Assembly: GCF_000284375.1 (NCBI RefSeq)
Contig: NC_017249.1
Location: 2,148,001 to 2,212,000, forward strand
Length of the DNA stretch: 64,000 bases
Source of the DNA: Bradyrhizobium japonicum USDA 6
GTDB lineage: Bacteria > Pseudomonadota > Alphaproteobacteria > Rhizobiales > Xanthobacteraceae
Direction of reading: 5' to 3'
Part shown: one piece after another, positions 53,514 to 62,290 of the stretch
How the letters are laid out: each line of letters starts with the position of its first letter
Numbering within the stretch: the first letter of the stretch is position 1
Program-made: the position numbers and the translations under genes
Notes under the pieces: generated by a model
Databases searched by the model: none
What the model saw: the letters and a program-made list of their open reading frames with translations, nothing else
What the model was told of the DNA's origin: nothing

Positions 53514-55244
53514 TTACGCCGCGACGCGCTCGCTTCGGTCCACCAGCGCCGACAGCTGCCTCGTGTCCGCAACGACGCGCACGGCCATCGGCTCGTCGCG
53601 GCCGCGGATCGCGACCTCCTGCTGCGGCAGCGCATCGTCGGCAAGTCCCGCGGTGCGGCGGACCTCTTCCGAGACGATCGCTTCGCAGGCCAGCGTCTTG
53701 GTCATGTCCTGGAGTCGGGCAGCGACGTTGACGGCATCGCCGAGCGCGGTGAAGACGATGTGATCGCGATAGCCGATGTCGCCGATGATGACCTCGCCGC
53801 CGTGAATGCCGATGCCGAAGCGGATCGGCTGGCGGAGATCGTGGCTCAGGAGCTCGTTGAGCTCGTCGATATGCGTGGCGATGCCGGCAGCAGCCTTCAG
53901 CGCTTGCCGGCAGGCGGTCTCCGGATCGGCTGACAGCCCGAACAGCGCCAGCATGCCGTCGCCGACGAACTGGTTCGGCTGGCCGCCATTCTCGATCACG
54001 GCCCGCGAGACGGCGCCGAGGAAACGGTTGACGATGAAGACGGTGTCGAACGGCAGCCGCTTCTCGGCAAGCTGCGTCGAGCCGCGCATGTCCACGAACA
54101 GGCTGACGAGGTAGCGCTCCTGGCCGATTCTGGCCGATGTCGAGGCCTGCCCGTCCGCCGAATGCGTGTGGGGCGTGAACAGCTGGAAGAAGGAGAGGTC
54201 GGAGTCCGGCCGCAACTGGCAGGCAAGCCGGATCGAGGGATCGGCGGTGCCGACGCGCGCGAGCACGAAGGCCTCGCGCTGCGACGGCTCGGGCAGGGCG
54301 GCATGGTCGCCGATGATGCGGATGCGGCAGGTCGAGCAGCGGGCGCGGCCGCCGCAGACGCTGGCATGCGGCACATTGTGGCGCAGGCTCGCCTCCAGCA
54401 CGGAGAGACCCTTCGGCACGCGCACCGTCTTGCCGTTGCCGTAGGACAGCGCGATCATGCCGCGGCGCCGTTCGCGCAAGGCGCGCACGCCGCGCGCCGC
54501 CAGCGTCAGTCCGAGCAGGCCGACATAGCCGATGGTGAGGCCGCCGGTGATGCGGTCGAGCGTCGCCGCTTCCGCGGTCGAGCCGAGCTGGCGGCGGGTG
54601 AGATTGTGCGCGCGCCACTCGCCGTCGTCGACCTCGATCTGGACACTGCGTCCGCCCTGGTAGACGCCGAGCAGCGACAGCGTCGGGATCAGCACGGCGG
54701 CGGCGAGCAGATAGGGCGCGGCGCGCGCGAAGAACGGTTTCAGGCGCAGCCAGAAATAGATGCCGATGCAGCCATGGACCCAGGCGATGATCAGCAGGAT
54801 CGTCATGGTCCAGATGCGGTTCGAGGTGACGAAGAACAGATAGAGTTCCTGCGGATAGAGTTTCTGGTGTCCGTACAGCGTGTAGCCGAGCCGGACGCCG
54901 ATCACATGGGCCATGACGAGGGCGGGGATGCTCAGGCCCAGCACGAGCTGGAGTGGCTCGATCGTCCGCCAGCGGAACTGGCGGCGCTGATAGAGCGCGT
55001 AGATGCCGAGCCCCATATGGGTGAGCGCGGCCGTATAGAACACGATCGCGATGGGGAGGAACCGCCAGAACGCCGTGTGATAGTAGACCCCGATCTCCAT
55101 GGCATCGACCGAGATGTTGCCGAGCGCATGGTTGAGGAAATGGCTCACCACGTAAGAGAACAGGATGACGCCGCAGACCAGCCGAACCTGCCGCATGCTG
55201 GTCGCGCGGGAAAGTTCGGACAATCGTGAGAATGCAGTGGCCAT
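53514..55244 (-). CDS. Membrane protein with [2Fe-2S] ferredoxin domain and class III nucleotide cyclase
   Basis: A 576-residue chain with three parts. Residues 18-250 hold about six membrane helices with histidines in several of them (H35, H39, H76, H113, H157), a pattern like a b-heme-binding membrane domain. Residues 265-350 are a plant-type [2Fe-2S] ferredoxin domain with C297, C303, C306 and C342. Residues 375-550 are a class III adenylate/guanylate cyclase catalytic domain (SLFVDMRGSTQLAE, FVGDGMLALFG, IHGGEVIIGDIGYRDHIVFTALGDAVNVAARLQ). A redox state may thus control cyclic nucleotide formation. Family members with this fusion are known only as genome annotations to me. Confidence 0.88.
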   Translation of the reverse strand: MATAFSRLSELSRATSMRQVRLVCGVILFSYVVSHFLNHALGNISVDAMEIGVYYHTAFWRFLPIAIVFYTAALTHMGLGIYALYQRRQFRWRTIEPLQLVLGLSIPALVMAHVIGVRLGYTLYGHQKLYPQELYLFFVTSNRIWTMTILLIIAWVHGCIGIYFWLRLKPFFARAAPYLLAAAVLIPTLSLLGVYQGGRSVQIEVDDGEWRAHNLTRRQLGSTAEAATLDRITGGLTIGYVGLLGLTLAARGVRALRERRRGMIALSYGNGKTVRVPKGLSVLEASLRHNVPHASVCGGRARCSTCRIRIIGDHAALPEPSQREAFVLARVGTADPSIRLACQLRPDSDLSFFQLFTPHTHSADGQASTSARIGQERYLVSLFVDMRGSTQLAEKRLPFDTVFIVNRFLGAVSRAVIENGGQPNQFVGDGMLALFGLSADPETACRQALKAAAGIATHIDELNELLSHDLRQPIRFGIGIHGGEVIIGDIGYRDHIVFTALGDAVNVAARLQDMTKTLACEAIVSEEVRRTAGLADDALPQQEVAIRGRDEPMAVRVVADTRQLSALVDRSERVAA

Positions 55245-55345
55245 GATTCGGTTGTATCAGTTCATGAAGGAGAACAGCCAGCGTAGCGTTTAATTCCAGG
55301 GGCGGACAGCTGGCCTGATCACATGCGCGGCAAGGTTACGATATT

Positions 55346-55432
55346 GTAGGGTGGGAAGGCGCCTTGGCGCCGTGGCCACCATCCCGTATCGCATCCCTCG
55401 AGGGTGGGCACGCTCCGCTTTGCCCACCCTAC
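55346..55432. repeat. Palindromic intergenic repeat, GTAGGGTGGG class
   Basis: GTAGGGTGGG (from 55346) and CCCACCCTAC (ending 55432) are perfect complements, with inner arms GGCGCCTTGGCGCC and GCACGCTCCGCTTTGC-type sequence. It lies in the space between the divergent cyclase gene and the GT39-like gene and so contributes to their leaders. Confidence 0.78.
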
Positions 55433-55481
55433 GATCTCCCCCGCATTGACTCCCCCTCCCAGGTTGGCGAAAAGCGCGGCC

Positions 55482-57071
55482 GTGACGACAGCCCCCGATA
55501 TCACTACGCCCCCAGCCGGCGCCGTGCGCCGGCCCCTCGTCGTGGCCGTGCTCGTCATTGCCGCGATGACACTGCTGCGCATCGTCTACGCCTCCGCCAT
55601 CGAGCTGCGCACCGACGAGGCCTATTACTGGACGTGGTCGAAGGAGGGAGCGCTCAGCTTCCTCGATCATCCCCCCATGATCGCCTGGTTCATCCGTTTT
55701 GGCACCGCGATCTTCGGCGACACCGTGCTCGGCGTCCGCTTCGGTGGCATCGTCGCAATGCTGGTGACGCAGCTGCTGCTCGCCGACATCGTCCGCCGCC
55801 TCACTCATGATGCGCGCGCCATCATGTTGGCGGTGCTGATGCCGGAGGCTGCGCTCTATTACGGCCTGCTGATGGCCAAGGTCGCGCCGGACGTTGCCAT
55901 GATCCCGTTTGCGGTGGCGATGATGTGGGCCCTGGTGCGGCTCGCGCAGGGCGGCGACGGACGCTGGTGGCTGGCGGCGGGCCTGTTCGCCGGACTGTCG
56001 ATGCTGTCGAAGTTCACCGCGATCATGTTCGCGCCGGCGGTCGCCGCGTTTCTGCTGGTGCCGGATTGGCGCTGGCGCTGGCTGCGCGGCCCTTACCCTT
56101 ATCTCGCGGTGCTGATCGCGATTGCCGTGTTCTCCCCGGTGCTGATCTGGAACGCGCAGCACGACTGGGCCTCGTTCCGTTTCCAGGGTGTGCGGGCCAC
56201 CGCCAATTACGGCATCTCGCTGCGCACGATCGGCGACTACATCGGCCTGCAATTCGGCCTGGTCGGCTTCGTCATGCTGCCGGTCGTGCTGTCGGGCCTC
56301 GTGATGACGGCGTGGCGCGGCTATCGCACGCGCGAGCCGGTCGCGATCCTGCTGTCGACCGCGGTGCTGGTGCCGTTCCTCTATTTCTTGTTCAAGTCGA
56401 CGACGCTCAGGGTCGGCGACACCTGGCCGATGTTCATGTGGCCGGTCGGCTTTGCCGCCGCTGCGGTCAACCTCGTCATGCTGTCGCGCGAGCGCTGGTC
56501 GGCGCGGATGATCCGGTCGAGCATTTTCTGGCTCAACACGGCGGTCGTCACGGGGATCGCCTTCGTCGTCATCGTATTCCTGTACTACGTCGCCGCGCCC
56601 TGGAATCTCCTCGGCAAGATCGATCCGATCGGCGCCGAGGCCGGCTACGAGCAGGTGGCTGCGCGTGCGCAGGCCGCGCTCGACGAGACCGGCGCGACCT
56701 GGATCGCAACCACGGACTATCGCACCTACGCGATGATGCGCTGGCTGTTCAGGGGCCGCGTGCCCGTCATCGAGATCAACGAACGCGGCCGCTTCCAGGA
56801 TTTTCGCGATCCCGGCATGGATCGGATCAGCGGGCATGCGGGCATCTATGTCGGGCGTGAGCCGGACAACCGCGCACCAGTGTGGGGATCGATCCCGGCG
56901 AAGCGCGAGCAACTCGGCCAGGTCGAGCGCCGCTGGCGGGGCGTTCTGACGGACACCTATGTGATTGAGAAGCTCACCGGCTGGACGCCGGAACTCTCGC
57001 CGCCAGCGGATTCACCGCTGTTTCAATGGCGGGTGCTGGCGGGGGAATTCGAGAAGCGTACGCTCGCCTAG
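55482..57071 (+). CDS. GT39-like (ArnT-type) membrane glycosyltransferase
   Basis: A 529-residue polytopic membrane protein with the ELRTDEAYYWTWSKEG and FLDHPPMIAWFIRFG segments of the GT39/ArnT/PMT family. The DE pair is the likely catalytic acid, and about ten membrane helices follow (LLMAKVAPDVAMIPFAVAMMWAL, LSKFTAIMFAPAVAAFLLV). Such enzymes move a sugar from a polyprenyl-phosphate donor to lipid or protein on the periplasmic face. A soluble C-terminal domain of about 150 residues is present. The start is probably GTG 55482; ATG 55566 is the next in-frame ATG but would cut the first membrane helix. Confidence 0.85.
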   Translation: MTTAPDITTPPAGAVRRPLVVAVLVIAAMTLLRIVYASAIELRTDEAYYWTWSKEGALSFLDHPPMIAWFIRFGTAIFGDTVLGVRFGGIVAMLVTQLLLADIVRRLTHDARAIMLAVLMPEAALYYGLLMAKVAPDVAMIPFAVAMMWALVRLAQGGDGRWWLAAGLFAGLSMLSKFTAIMFAPAVAAFLLVPDWRWRWLRGPYPYLAVLIAIAVFSPVLIWNAQHDWASFRFQGVRATANYGISLRTIGDYIGLQFGLVGFVMLPVVLSGLVMTAWRGYRTREPVAILLSTAVLVPFLYFLFKSTTLRVGDTWPMFMWPVGFAAAAVNLVMLSRERWSARMIRSSIFWLNTAVVTGIAFVVIVFLYYVAAPWNLLGKIDPIGAEAGYEQVAARAQAALDETGATWIATTDYRTYAMMRWLFRGRVPVIEINERGRFQDFRDPGMDRISGHAGIYVGREPDNRAPVWGSIPAKREQLGQVERRWRGVLTDTYVIEKLTGWTPELSPPADSPLFQWRVLAGEFEKRTLA

Positions 57072-57330
57072 CGAGGCAGCACCCTTCTTCCCTTCTCCCC
57101 TTGTGCGGTCCCAAAGGCAAACGAGGCCGCGCGTTGAACCGGCTTGGCGTGGCATGAGAACAACATACCAACAGAAATCTGAGCGATCGCTTCGCTGCAA
57201 TCAGCATTTTTCCCGACATTCACAGGCCGCCATCCCAGATTACCACCCGCTCAAGCATTTAAGCCACTAAGCTGGAGCAGTCGTGACGAAACATATTTTC
57301 TCTTATTGATATTATCTGCGGGGATAGGAC

Positions 57331-57573
57331 ATGTTTGATGTCTATCGCAATGGCAAGCGGGACTTCCTCGTCGTCAGCAACGGCTCTCCGATGCCCGCGC
57401 TCTACTCCTCCAACAAATGGCGCAAGAGCAGAGCGAGAGTTCTCAAGGTCAGCGACGAGATCAGGGCAGCCGTTCAGGAGCGAGGTTATTATCTTGGCAG
57501 CGTGCGGGTGACCAAGAAGGACCTGATCCACACCGAGTGCACCGTTGCCGATACGTCACCGGGCAATCTCTGA
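57331..57573 (+). CDS. Small hypothetical protein
   Basis: An 80-residue basic, soluble protein with no motif known to me ([53 protein letters not shown] begins as two short alpha/beta units). GGGGATA precedes ATG 57331. The 259 bases between the glycosyltransferase stop and this gene hold only a C/T-rich start and an A/T-rich leader. Confidence 0.6.
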   Translation: MFDVYRNGKRDFLVVSNGSPMPALYSSNKWRKSRARVLKVSDEIRAAVQERGYYLGSVRVTKKDLIHTECTVADTSPGNL

Positions 57574-57585
57574 ACATCCGGCCGA

Positions 57586-57789
57586 CTAGGCCGCCAACCG
57601 CGCCAGCCCGGCCTCGATCACGACGATGTCTTCCTCGATCTGCCGGATCGTACTCGTGCAGTCGATCCCGGTACATGCATCGAGATCTGCGATAAGTTTG
57701 CGGCGCTGTGTCCGGAGCTCATCAAGAGCTGCTTGGTCCCTGAGGGAAACGTATCCCTCCACGATCAGCTCAATTGCACCCGCCACCAT
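57586..57789 (-). CDS. Small hypothetical protein with hydrophobic N-terminus
   Basis: A 67-residue protein. The first 13 residues are hydrophobic (VAGAIELIVEGYV); the rest is helical and charged with a Cys pair (DACTGIDCTS) and an IRQIEEDIVVIEAGL coiled-coil-like helix. ATG 57789 follows GGGGA at a good distance; a TTG at 57801 is in frame. It is convergent with the gene at 57331. The function is unknown. Confidence 0.5.
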   Translation of the reverse strand: MVAGAIELIVEGYVSLRDQAALDELRTQRRKLIADLDACTGIDCTSTIRQIEEDIVVIEAGLARLAA

Positions 57790-57869
57790 CAAAATCCCCA
57801 AGCCATGTTAGCCCCGTCAAGGCACTCCCCGACCAAGCGAGGATCGAGCGTGCCAATTGGTTATACGAT

Positions 57870-58079
57870 TCAATCCCGCGCACTGAGTTCTTCCAGAACA
57901 ACGCGCCTCCGCAACGCGCGTGCGGCAGCGGTCAAACGAGTCCCTGCGATCAGCCCGAGCCGCCTCAATCTTGGCAAAGCGACGGGGTCACACAGCTCGA
58001 TGGAGAGCCCGGCTCCCAGTATCGCAATGGCGCGTTGCTCCTCCGCGTCGAGATCAGTCCATGGGATGATGCCCTTCAT
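57870..58079 (-). CDS. Small hypothetical protein, possible winged-helix-like
   Basis: A 69-residue protein beginning MKGIIPWTDLDAEEQRAIAIL, with a basic C-terminal helix (LTAAARALRRRVVLEEL). The segment EEQRAIAILGAG-x-LCDPVALPRLRRLGLI has the look of a short helix-turn-helix or winged-helix domain, but this is uncertain. ATG 58079 has GAGG six bases upstream. A still smaller gene is just upstream at 58107, 27 bases away. Confidence 0.5.
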   Translation of the reverse strand: MKGIIPWTDLDAEEQRAIAILGAGLSIELCDPVALPRLRRLGLIAGTRLTAAARALRRRVVLEELSARD

Positions 58080-58106
58080 CACCGGCCTCAAATCGTCCAG
58101 TGCACC

Positions 58107-58241
58107 TCAAAATCCAAACGCGCGCCTGATTTGCCGCAGCATATCCATGGCCGCGTCGGTGTACCGACCGTTGGTCAGGTATCGATCCAGTTGCAGTGTG
58201 CTGATCAGCGCCACAAGCGCTGCCATCAAGCCCTTAAACAT
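58107..58241 (-). CDS. 44-residue hypothetical protein
   Basis: A very small open frame with a strong ribosome binding site (AGGAGAGG, seven to eight bases before ATG 58241). The product starts with a hydrophobic stretch (FKGLMAALVALISTLQL) and ends with a basic helix (MLRQIRRAFGF). It may insert in the membrane. It is followed 27 bases later by the 57870-58079 gene on the same strand, suggesting a small operon. Confidence 0.6.
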   Translation of the reverse strand: MFKGLMAALVALISTLQLDRYLTNGRYTDAAMDMLRQIRRAFGF

Positions 58242-58345
58242 TGGGCCTCTCCTGAAAGAGACCGCCAACCGGGCGTGTCGAAATGTTGAGCAGTTCTCAG
58301 AATGCGCGCCGCATATGGCGGCCTAATATGCAAATGGTGACATTG

Positions 58346-58358
58346 ACTGGTAACCAGT
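58346..58358. promoter_or_regulatory. Perfect 13-base palindrome in a gene-free stretch
   Basis: ACTGGTAACCAGT is a perfect inverted repeat (six-base arms around A). It lies 104 bases upstream of the small gene at 58241 (minus) in an otherwise gene-free space of about 380 bases. It could be an operator. Nothing else is recognisable in 58242-58624. Confidence 0.4.
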
Positions 58359-58624
58359 TTCTTAACGGGCTGATGCGCCGTGGTATGGGGCGGCCAGAGG
58401 CTGACTTAGAAGCGACGACTTGAATTGCCGCCTCCTTGTCCTCAGTTGCCCAAAACCGCGGCAGATAATCTTCCAATACTCGAAAGGGCTAACTCGATAG
58501 TTCGCTTGCGAGGCGCGGCTTGACTGAGCAAGGTCGTTTTGCCGGACAATTGCCCTTTAACCCCGTCTGGGTCTGTCTTAGATCAGCCGGCGAGGGATGA
58601 TATTCCGCTCGTTGGCTCGATTGG

Positions 58625-58756
58625 ATGGCACTCAGCTGCTCGGAGCCTTTCGTGTGGTCCTTTGCTGTTGCGGCACTGTTCCTGGCGCTGTTGGTGTTTG
58701 GTGCGGTCGGGTTTATCATTGTCAGCTTCGACTTTCCCGATGAACCGCGAGCTTAA
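58625..58756 (+). CDS. 43-residue possible membrane protein
   Basis: A short frame whose product has a single membrane helix (WSFAVAALFLALLVFGAVGFIIV) and an acidic tail (FDFPDEPRA). The ribosome binding site is poor, so the case rests on the clean helix and on complete start and stop. It lies just before the convergent ycjF-like gene. Confidence 0.4.
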   Translation: MALSCSEPFVWSFAVAALFLALLVFGAVGFIIVSFDFPDEPRA

Positions 58757-58828
58757 GCTTCGCTCATTCAGGCGGCGCGCCATGCGTCGGTCCGGCGAAT
58801 GGCGCGAACGACGGCCCGAATAGCACCG

Positions 58829-59854
58829 CTACTCCTCGTCCTTCTTCCGCAAAAGATCCGTCGCGAGGTCCGACAGTTTTGGCGGCGGCAGCGCCGCGAA
58901 CGGCAGCGGGCGCGTCACGTCGATCGCGGCCAGACCCAGCCGCGCGGTCAGCAATCCGTTCAGCACACCTTCGCCGAGTCGCTGCGACAGCTTTGCCGCG
59001 ATGCCATGGCCGAGCATCTGCTGCACCAGGCTGTCGCTCGCGGCCATGCCGCCGGTGATGGCGAGATGCGCGATCACGTGGCGGAGCAGGCGGATCATGC
59101 CGAGCGCGCCGGGGCGGCCGCCATAGAGAAAAGCGAGCTGACGGATCAGCCGCAACGCGGCCACGAACACGAACAATACGTCGATCGCCGCGCGCGGCGA
59201 AACTGCGGTCACGATCGAGACCTTTTGCGCGGCCGACGACACCAGCCGCCGCGCTTCCGTGTCCAGCGGCGACATCAATTCGCGTTCGGCAAGCCGGATC
59301 ATGTCGGCGCCGTCGATGATCTCGCCGGTGTGGCTTTCCAGCGTGGCGCGCGCGCGGGCGAGCTGCGGGTTCTGGTGCGCGATCTTCAGCAGATCCTGCA
59401 CGATGACGCGGCTCTCCTCGCGGTCGTCACTGGCAAGGACTGCGGCGGCGCGCGCATGCAGCTTCTCGATGGTTGCAAGGCGCGCCAGACCAAAGGCCTC
59501 GCGCCCGATCACCACCGCGAGCGCCAGTGCCGTGACGAAGGCGAATGCGAGGCCGACGAAGCCGAGCGTTTCGCTGCGCGCAAACAGATCCTCGATCAGA
59601 CGGACCACGCCGAGCCCGGTGCCGAGCAGCGTCAGCCCGCCGAGCCCGGACCAGAACAGCGTGCCCCAGGGAAAGCCACGCCGCGCCGGGAGCGCGGCCT
59701 CGATCGGCACTGGCAATGCCTGCGGATCGTGCTCGGGCGTGATCTGGATCGTGGTGCGGCCGAGCCGCGCTGCTTCGTCGGCTTCGGTGACGACGACGCC
59801 GGGATCGTCGAGCCGGAACGTCGCCGGCCGCCGCGGCTTGGATCGGTCGTTCAT
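58829..59854 (-). CDS. YcjF-family membrane protein
   Basis: A 341-residue inner-membrane protein of the TIGR01620/DUF697 (YcjF) family. Two helices near residues 60-115 (GTLFWSGLGGLTLLGTGLGVV, LGFVGLAFAFVTALALAVV) are followed by helical DUF697-type segments with more hydrophobic parts (AAIDVLFVFVAALRLIRQLAFLYGG, RLLRHVIAHLAITGGMAA). It overlaps the upstream ycjX-like gene by four bases (ATGA). The pair is conserved in many proteobacteria and linked to stress; the molecular role is unknown. Confidence 0.92.
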   Translation of the reverse strand: MNDRSKPRRPATFRLDDPGVVVTEADEAARLGRTTIQITPEHDPQALPVPIEAALPARRGFPWGTLFWSGLGGLTLLGTGLGVVRLIEDLFARSETLGFVGLAFAFVTALALAVVIGREAFGLARLATIEKLHARAAAVLASDDREESRVIVQDLLKIAHQNPQLARARATLESHTGEIIDGADMIRLAERELMSPLDTEARRLVSSAAQKVSIVTAVSPRAAIDVLFVFVAALRLIRQLAFLYGGRPGALGMIRLLRHVIAHLAITGGMAASDSLVQQMLGHGIAAKLSQRLGEGVLNGLLTARLGLAAIDVTRPLPFAALPPPKLSDLATDLLRKKDEE

Positions 59855-61320
59855 GACAGCTTGTCTCCGATCAGGAACTGCAGGGCACGGTCGAGGCGGA
59901 TGTGTGGCAGCGCCGGCTCGTCATTGCCTTCGCGTTCGAGCTTTGGCGGGCGGAAGCGCAGGAAGCGAAAATCGCTCTTCTCGGCGGCCTCGGTCGAGAG
60001 GCCGCGGAATGCGTCGGTGCCGTTGAACAGCGGCTCGGGATCCGGCGGCAGATCACCCGGAAAGGTCGCAACCTCCGTGTTGCCATCAAAGAACTCGCCG
60101 CCTGCGCTTTCGCCGGCCGCCGGCGTTCCCAGGATCGACGGCAATTTGTCGCGGCCATGCGCGACCTGGGCCTCGCGCGTGGCGCGAACGGCGGCGAGCG
60201 CCACCACGTCGATCTCTGCGCCGGTATCTTCCGCGCGCACCACCGCACGGGTGACCGCGCGGCGCAGCACCGCCTCGAGCCGGTCGTGACTGGAATGATG
60301 CAGATGGTCCGCCTTGGTCGCCGCGAACAGGATGCGGTCGATACGCGGCCGGAACAGGCTGGAGAGGAACGTGCTGCGGCCGATGCGGAAGCAGTCGAGA
60401 ATTCCGGCAAGCGCGGCTTCGAGATCGTGCAGCGCTTCGGGGCCGGAGTTGAACGCGGCGAGCGCGTCGGCCAGCACGATCTGGCGATCGAGCCGGGCAA
60501 AATGATCATGGAAGAACGGCCGCACCACGACGTTCTTGTAGGCCTCGAAGCGGCGAACCATCATCGCCCACAGCGAGCCGTCCGGCGCCTGGCCGCCAAC
60601 GGGCACGTCGAGCGGCGCAAAAGTCAGCGCCGGCGTGTCGGCGAGATTGCCGGGCATCAGGAAGCGGCCCGGCGGCAGCAGGCTCATCGCGAAGCGCTCG
60701 TCGCGGCAGGCGCGCAAATGGCCGGTGAAGAGCTTTGCCGCCGTCAGCGTCGCCTGCTCGTCCTCGCGCGCCTCGGGCTTGAGCGTTGCAAGATGCGCGT
60801 GCCAATCCGCCGCAAGATGCGCACGCGGCGCCTCGCGCGACAGTGCGAGGCTTTCGGCCGACCATTGCTCATAGCTCTTCTGGAGCAGCGGCAGGTCGAG
60901 CAACCACTCGCCGGGATAGTCGACGATGTCGAGCGTCAATGTGCGGTCGGCGCCGTTCTGGCGCTGATAGTCGATGACGAGCCTGAGTTCGCTGATGTCG
61001 ACGGTCGAGTTCGGCCAGCGCCGCTCCTCGATCAGCGCGCGCAAATGGTTCTCATAAGCGAAGCGCGGCACGGCGTCGTCCGGCTGCGGCGCCAGATGCG
61101 CCCGCGCGATCCGGCCCGAGGCATAGGCCTCGAATACCGGAAAGCGGCCGCCGCGGGTGAGGCCGTGGATCAGCGCGGTGATGAATACGGTCTTACCGGC
61201 CCGTGACAGGCCGGTGACCCCGAGCCGCACCGTCGGGTTGAAGAAGTGCTCGCCAAAATCGATCAGCGCCCTGGCCGACAGCCGCGCTTCTTCGACCATA
61301 TCCTGGAAACTGAATGCCAT
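59851..61320 (-). CDS. YcjX-family P-loop ATPase/GTPase-like protein
   Basis: A 489-residue YcjX protein. The nucleotide-binding loop GLSRAGKTVFITAL is at about 38-51, with ISELRLVIDYQ, TLDIVDYPGEWLLDLP and FAATKADHLHH as further family segments (the DxxG and TKAD parts). It is co-translated with ycjF. Such proteins are classed as stress-linked GTPases acting at the membrane with YcjF. Confidence 0.93.
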   Translation of the reverse strand: MAFSFQDMVEEARLSARALIDFGEHFFNPTVRLGVTGLSRAGKTVFITALIHGLTRGGRFPVFEAYASGRIARAHLAPQPDDAVPRFAYENHLRALIEERRWPNSTVDISELRLVIDYQRQNGADRTLTLDIVDYPGEWLLDLPLLQKSYEQWSAESLALSREAPRAHLAADWHAHLATLKPEAREDEQATLTAAKLFTGHLRACRDERFAMSLLPPGRFLMPGNLADTPALTFAPLDVPVGGQAPDGSLWAMMVRRFEAYKNVVVRPFFHDHFARLDRQIVLADALAAFNSGPEALHDLEAALAGILDCFRIGRSTFLSSLFRPRIDRILFAATKADHLHHSSHDRLEAVLRRAVTRAVVRAEDTGAEIDVVALAAVRATREAQVAHGRDKLPSILGTPAAGESAGGEFFDGNTEVATFPGDLPPDPEPLFNGTDAFRGLSTEAAEKSDFRFLRFRPPKLEREGNDEPALPHIRLDRALQFLIGDKLS

Positions 61321-61501
61321 ATGAACGTGATTGATCCCGAGGCGGGCGGAAATGTGAGACTGTTCACAAAAGTGGCATTCGCGTGAGGAAAATCAAGCTT
61401 CATACTTCCACCGCCTTTATCGGCAAATCAGCCGTTTGAACGACGCGCCGATCTCGAAAGATCCCTACAAGAGGGCATTGTCTTAGCCTTTGCGGATTGC
61501 C

Positions 61502-62197
61502 ATGACCGTCTTCCAGCTGAAACAGCTCGCCTCCAACTCCGTCCACGCCGCAGCCGATGCGATCGGCTGGAACTACGACCGTGCCGAATTGATCGCGGAC
61601 GGCATCATCCACGCGATCGGCGTGGTCTGCGGCATCGTTGCCGCCACGGTCCTGGTGGTGCTGGCGGCGGTTTATGCCAACGCCACCAACATCGTCGGGG
61701 TCTCGATCTATGTCGCCGGCCTGCTCTCGATGCTGGTGCTGTCGGCGACCTATAATCTCTGGCCGGTCTCGCCGGCCAAATGGCTGCTGCGGCGGTTCGA
61801 CCATTGCGCGATCTATCTGCTGATCGCGGCGACCTACACGCCGTTCATCCTCGAGGTGAGGGACAGCGTGTTCGCGCTGGTGCTGCTCGCCGGCGTCTGG
61901 TGCGTCGCGATCCTCGGTATCGTGCTGAAACTTCTCTATCCCGGCCGGTTCGACCGCGTCGCGGTCGGCATCTATCTCGCGATGGGGTGGAGCGGCGTGA
62001 TGGTCTACGACGCCGTGGTCAGGGCGCTACCTGCGCTGGTGCTGGGCTTCATCCTTGCGGGCGGCCTGCTCTACAGTTTTGGCGTGATCTTCCATGCCTG
62101 GCGGCGGCTGCGCTTCCAGAATGCGATCTGGCACGGCTTTGTCTTGGCCGGCGCGGCGTGCCATTATACCGCGGTGCTCGACCTCGTGTTGAGCTGA
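61502..62197 (+). CDS. Hemolysin III / PAQR-family membrane protein
   Basis: A 231-residue seven-helix protein of the hemolysin III/AdipoR-like (TrhA) family. The conserved histidines are in DGIIHAIGVVCGIV, RRFDHCAIYLLIAATYTPFIL and WHGFVLAGAACHYTAVL, which together form a metal site. Bacterial members affect membrane fluidity and energy balance; hemolysis is not expected. ATG 61502 is used; an upstream in-frame start at 61490 is possible. It is divergent from ycjX with 181 bases between. Confidence 0.9.
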   Translation: MTVFQLKQLASNSVHAAADAIGWNYDRAELIADGIIHAIGVVCGIVAATVLVVLAAVYANATNIVGVSIYVAGLLSMLVLSATYNLWPVSPAKWLLRRFDHCAIYLLIAATYTPFILEVRDSVFALVLLAGVWCVAILGIVLKLLYPGRFDRVAVGIYLAMGWSGVMVYDAVVRALPALVLGFILAGGLLYSFGVIFHAWRRLRFQNAIWHGFVLAGAACHYTAVLDLVLS

Positions 62198-62206
62198 GCA
62201 AGATCC

Positions 62207-62268
62207 GCGAAGCGGAATTAGCGAAGCGGTATAAGATAGCGAAGCGCTATCCGAAAAGAGAAGCGCTA
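62207..62268. repeat. Clustered GCGAAGCG repeats with one perfect palindrome
   Basis: GCGAAGCGG occurs at 62207 and 62221, GCGAAGCGC at 62239 within the perfect palindrome ATAGCGAAGCGCTAT (62236-62250), and a degenerate copy (GAGAAGCGC) near 62257. They fill the 93 bases between the hemolysin III stop and the dehydrogenase start. Confidence 0.65.
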
Positions 62269-62290
62269 CAAGACAAAGAGGAGACGTCGC

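Noticed and set aside
61502..62197. A true hemolysin
   Set aside because: The family name is historical; seven helices and the conserved histidines fit the PAQR/TrhA group, for which lysis of cells is not the expected role.
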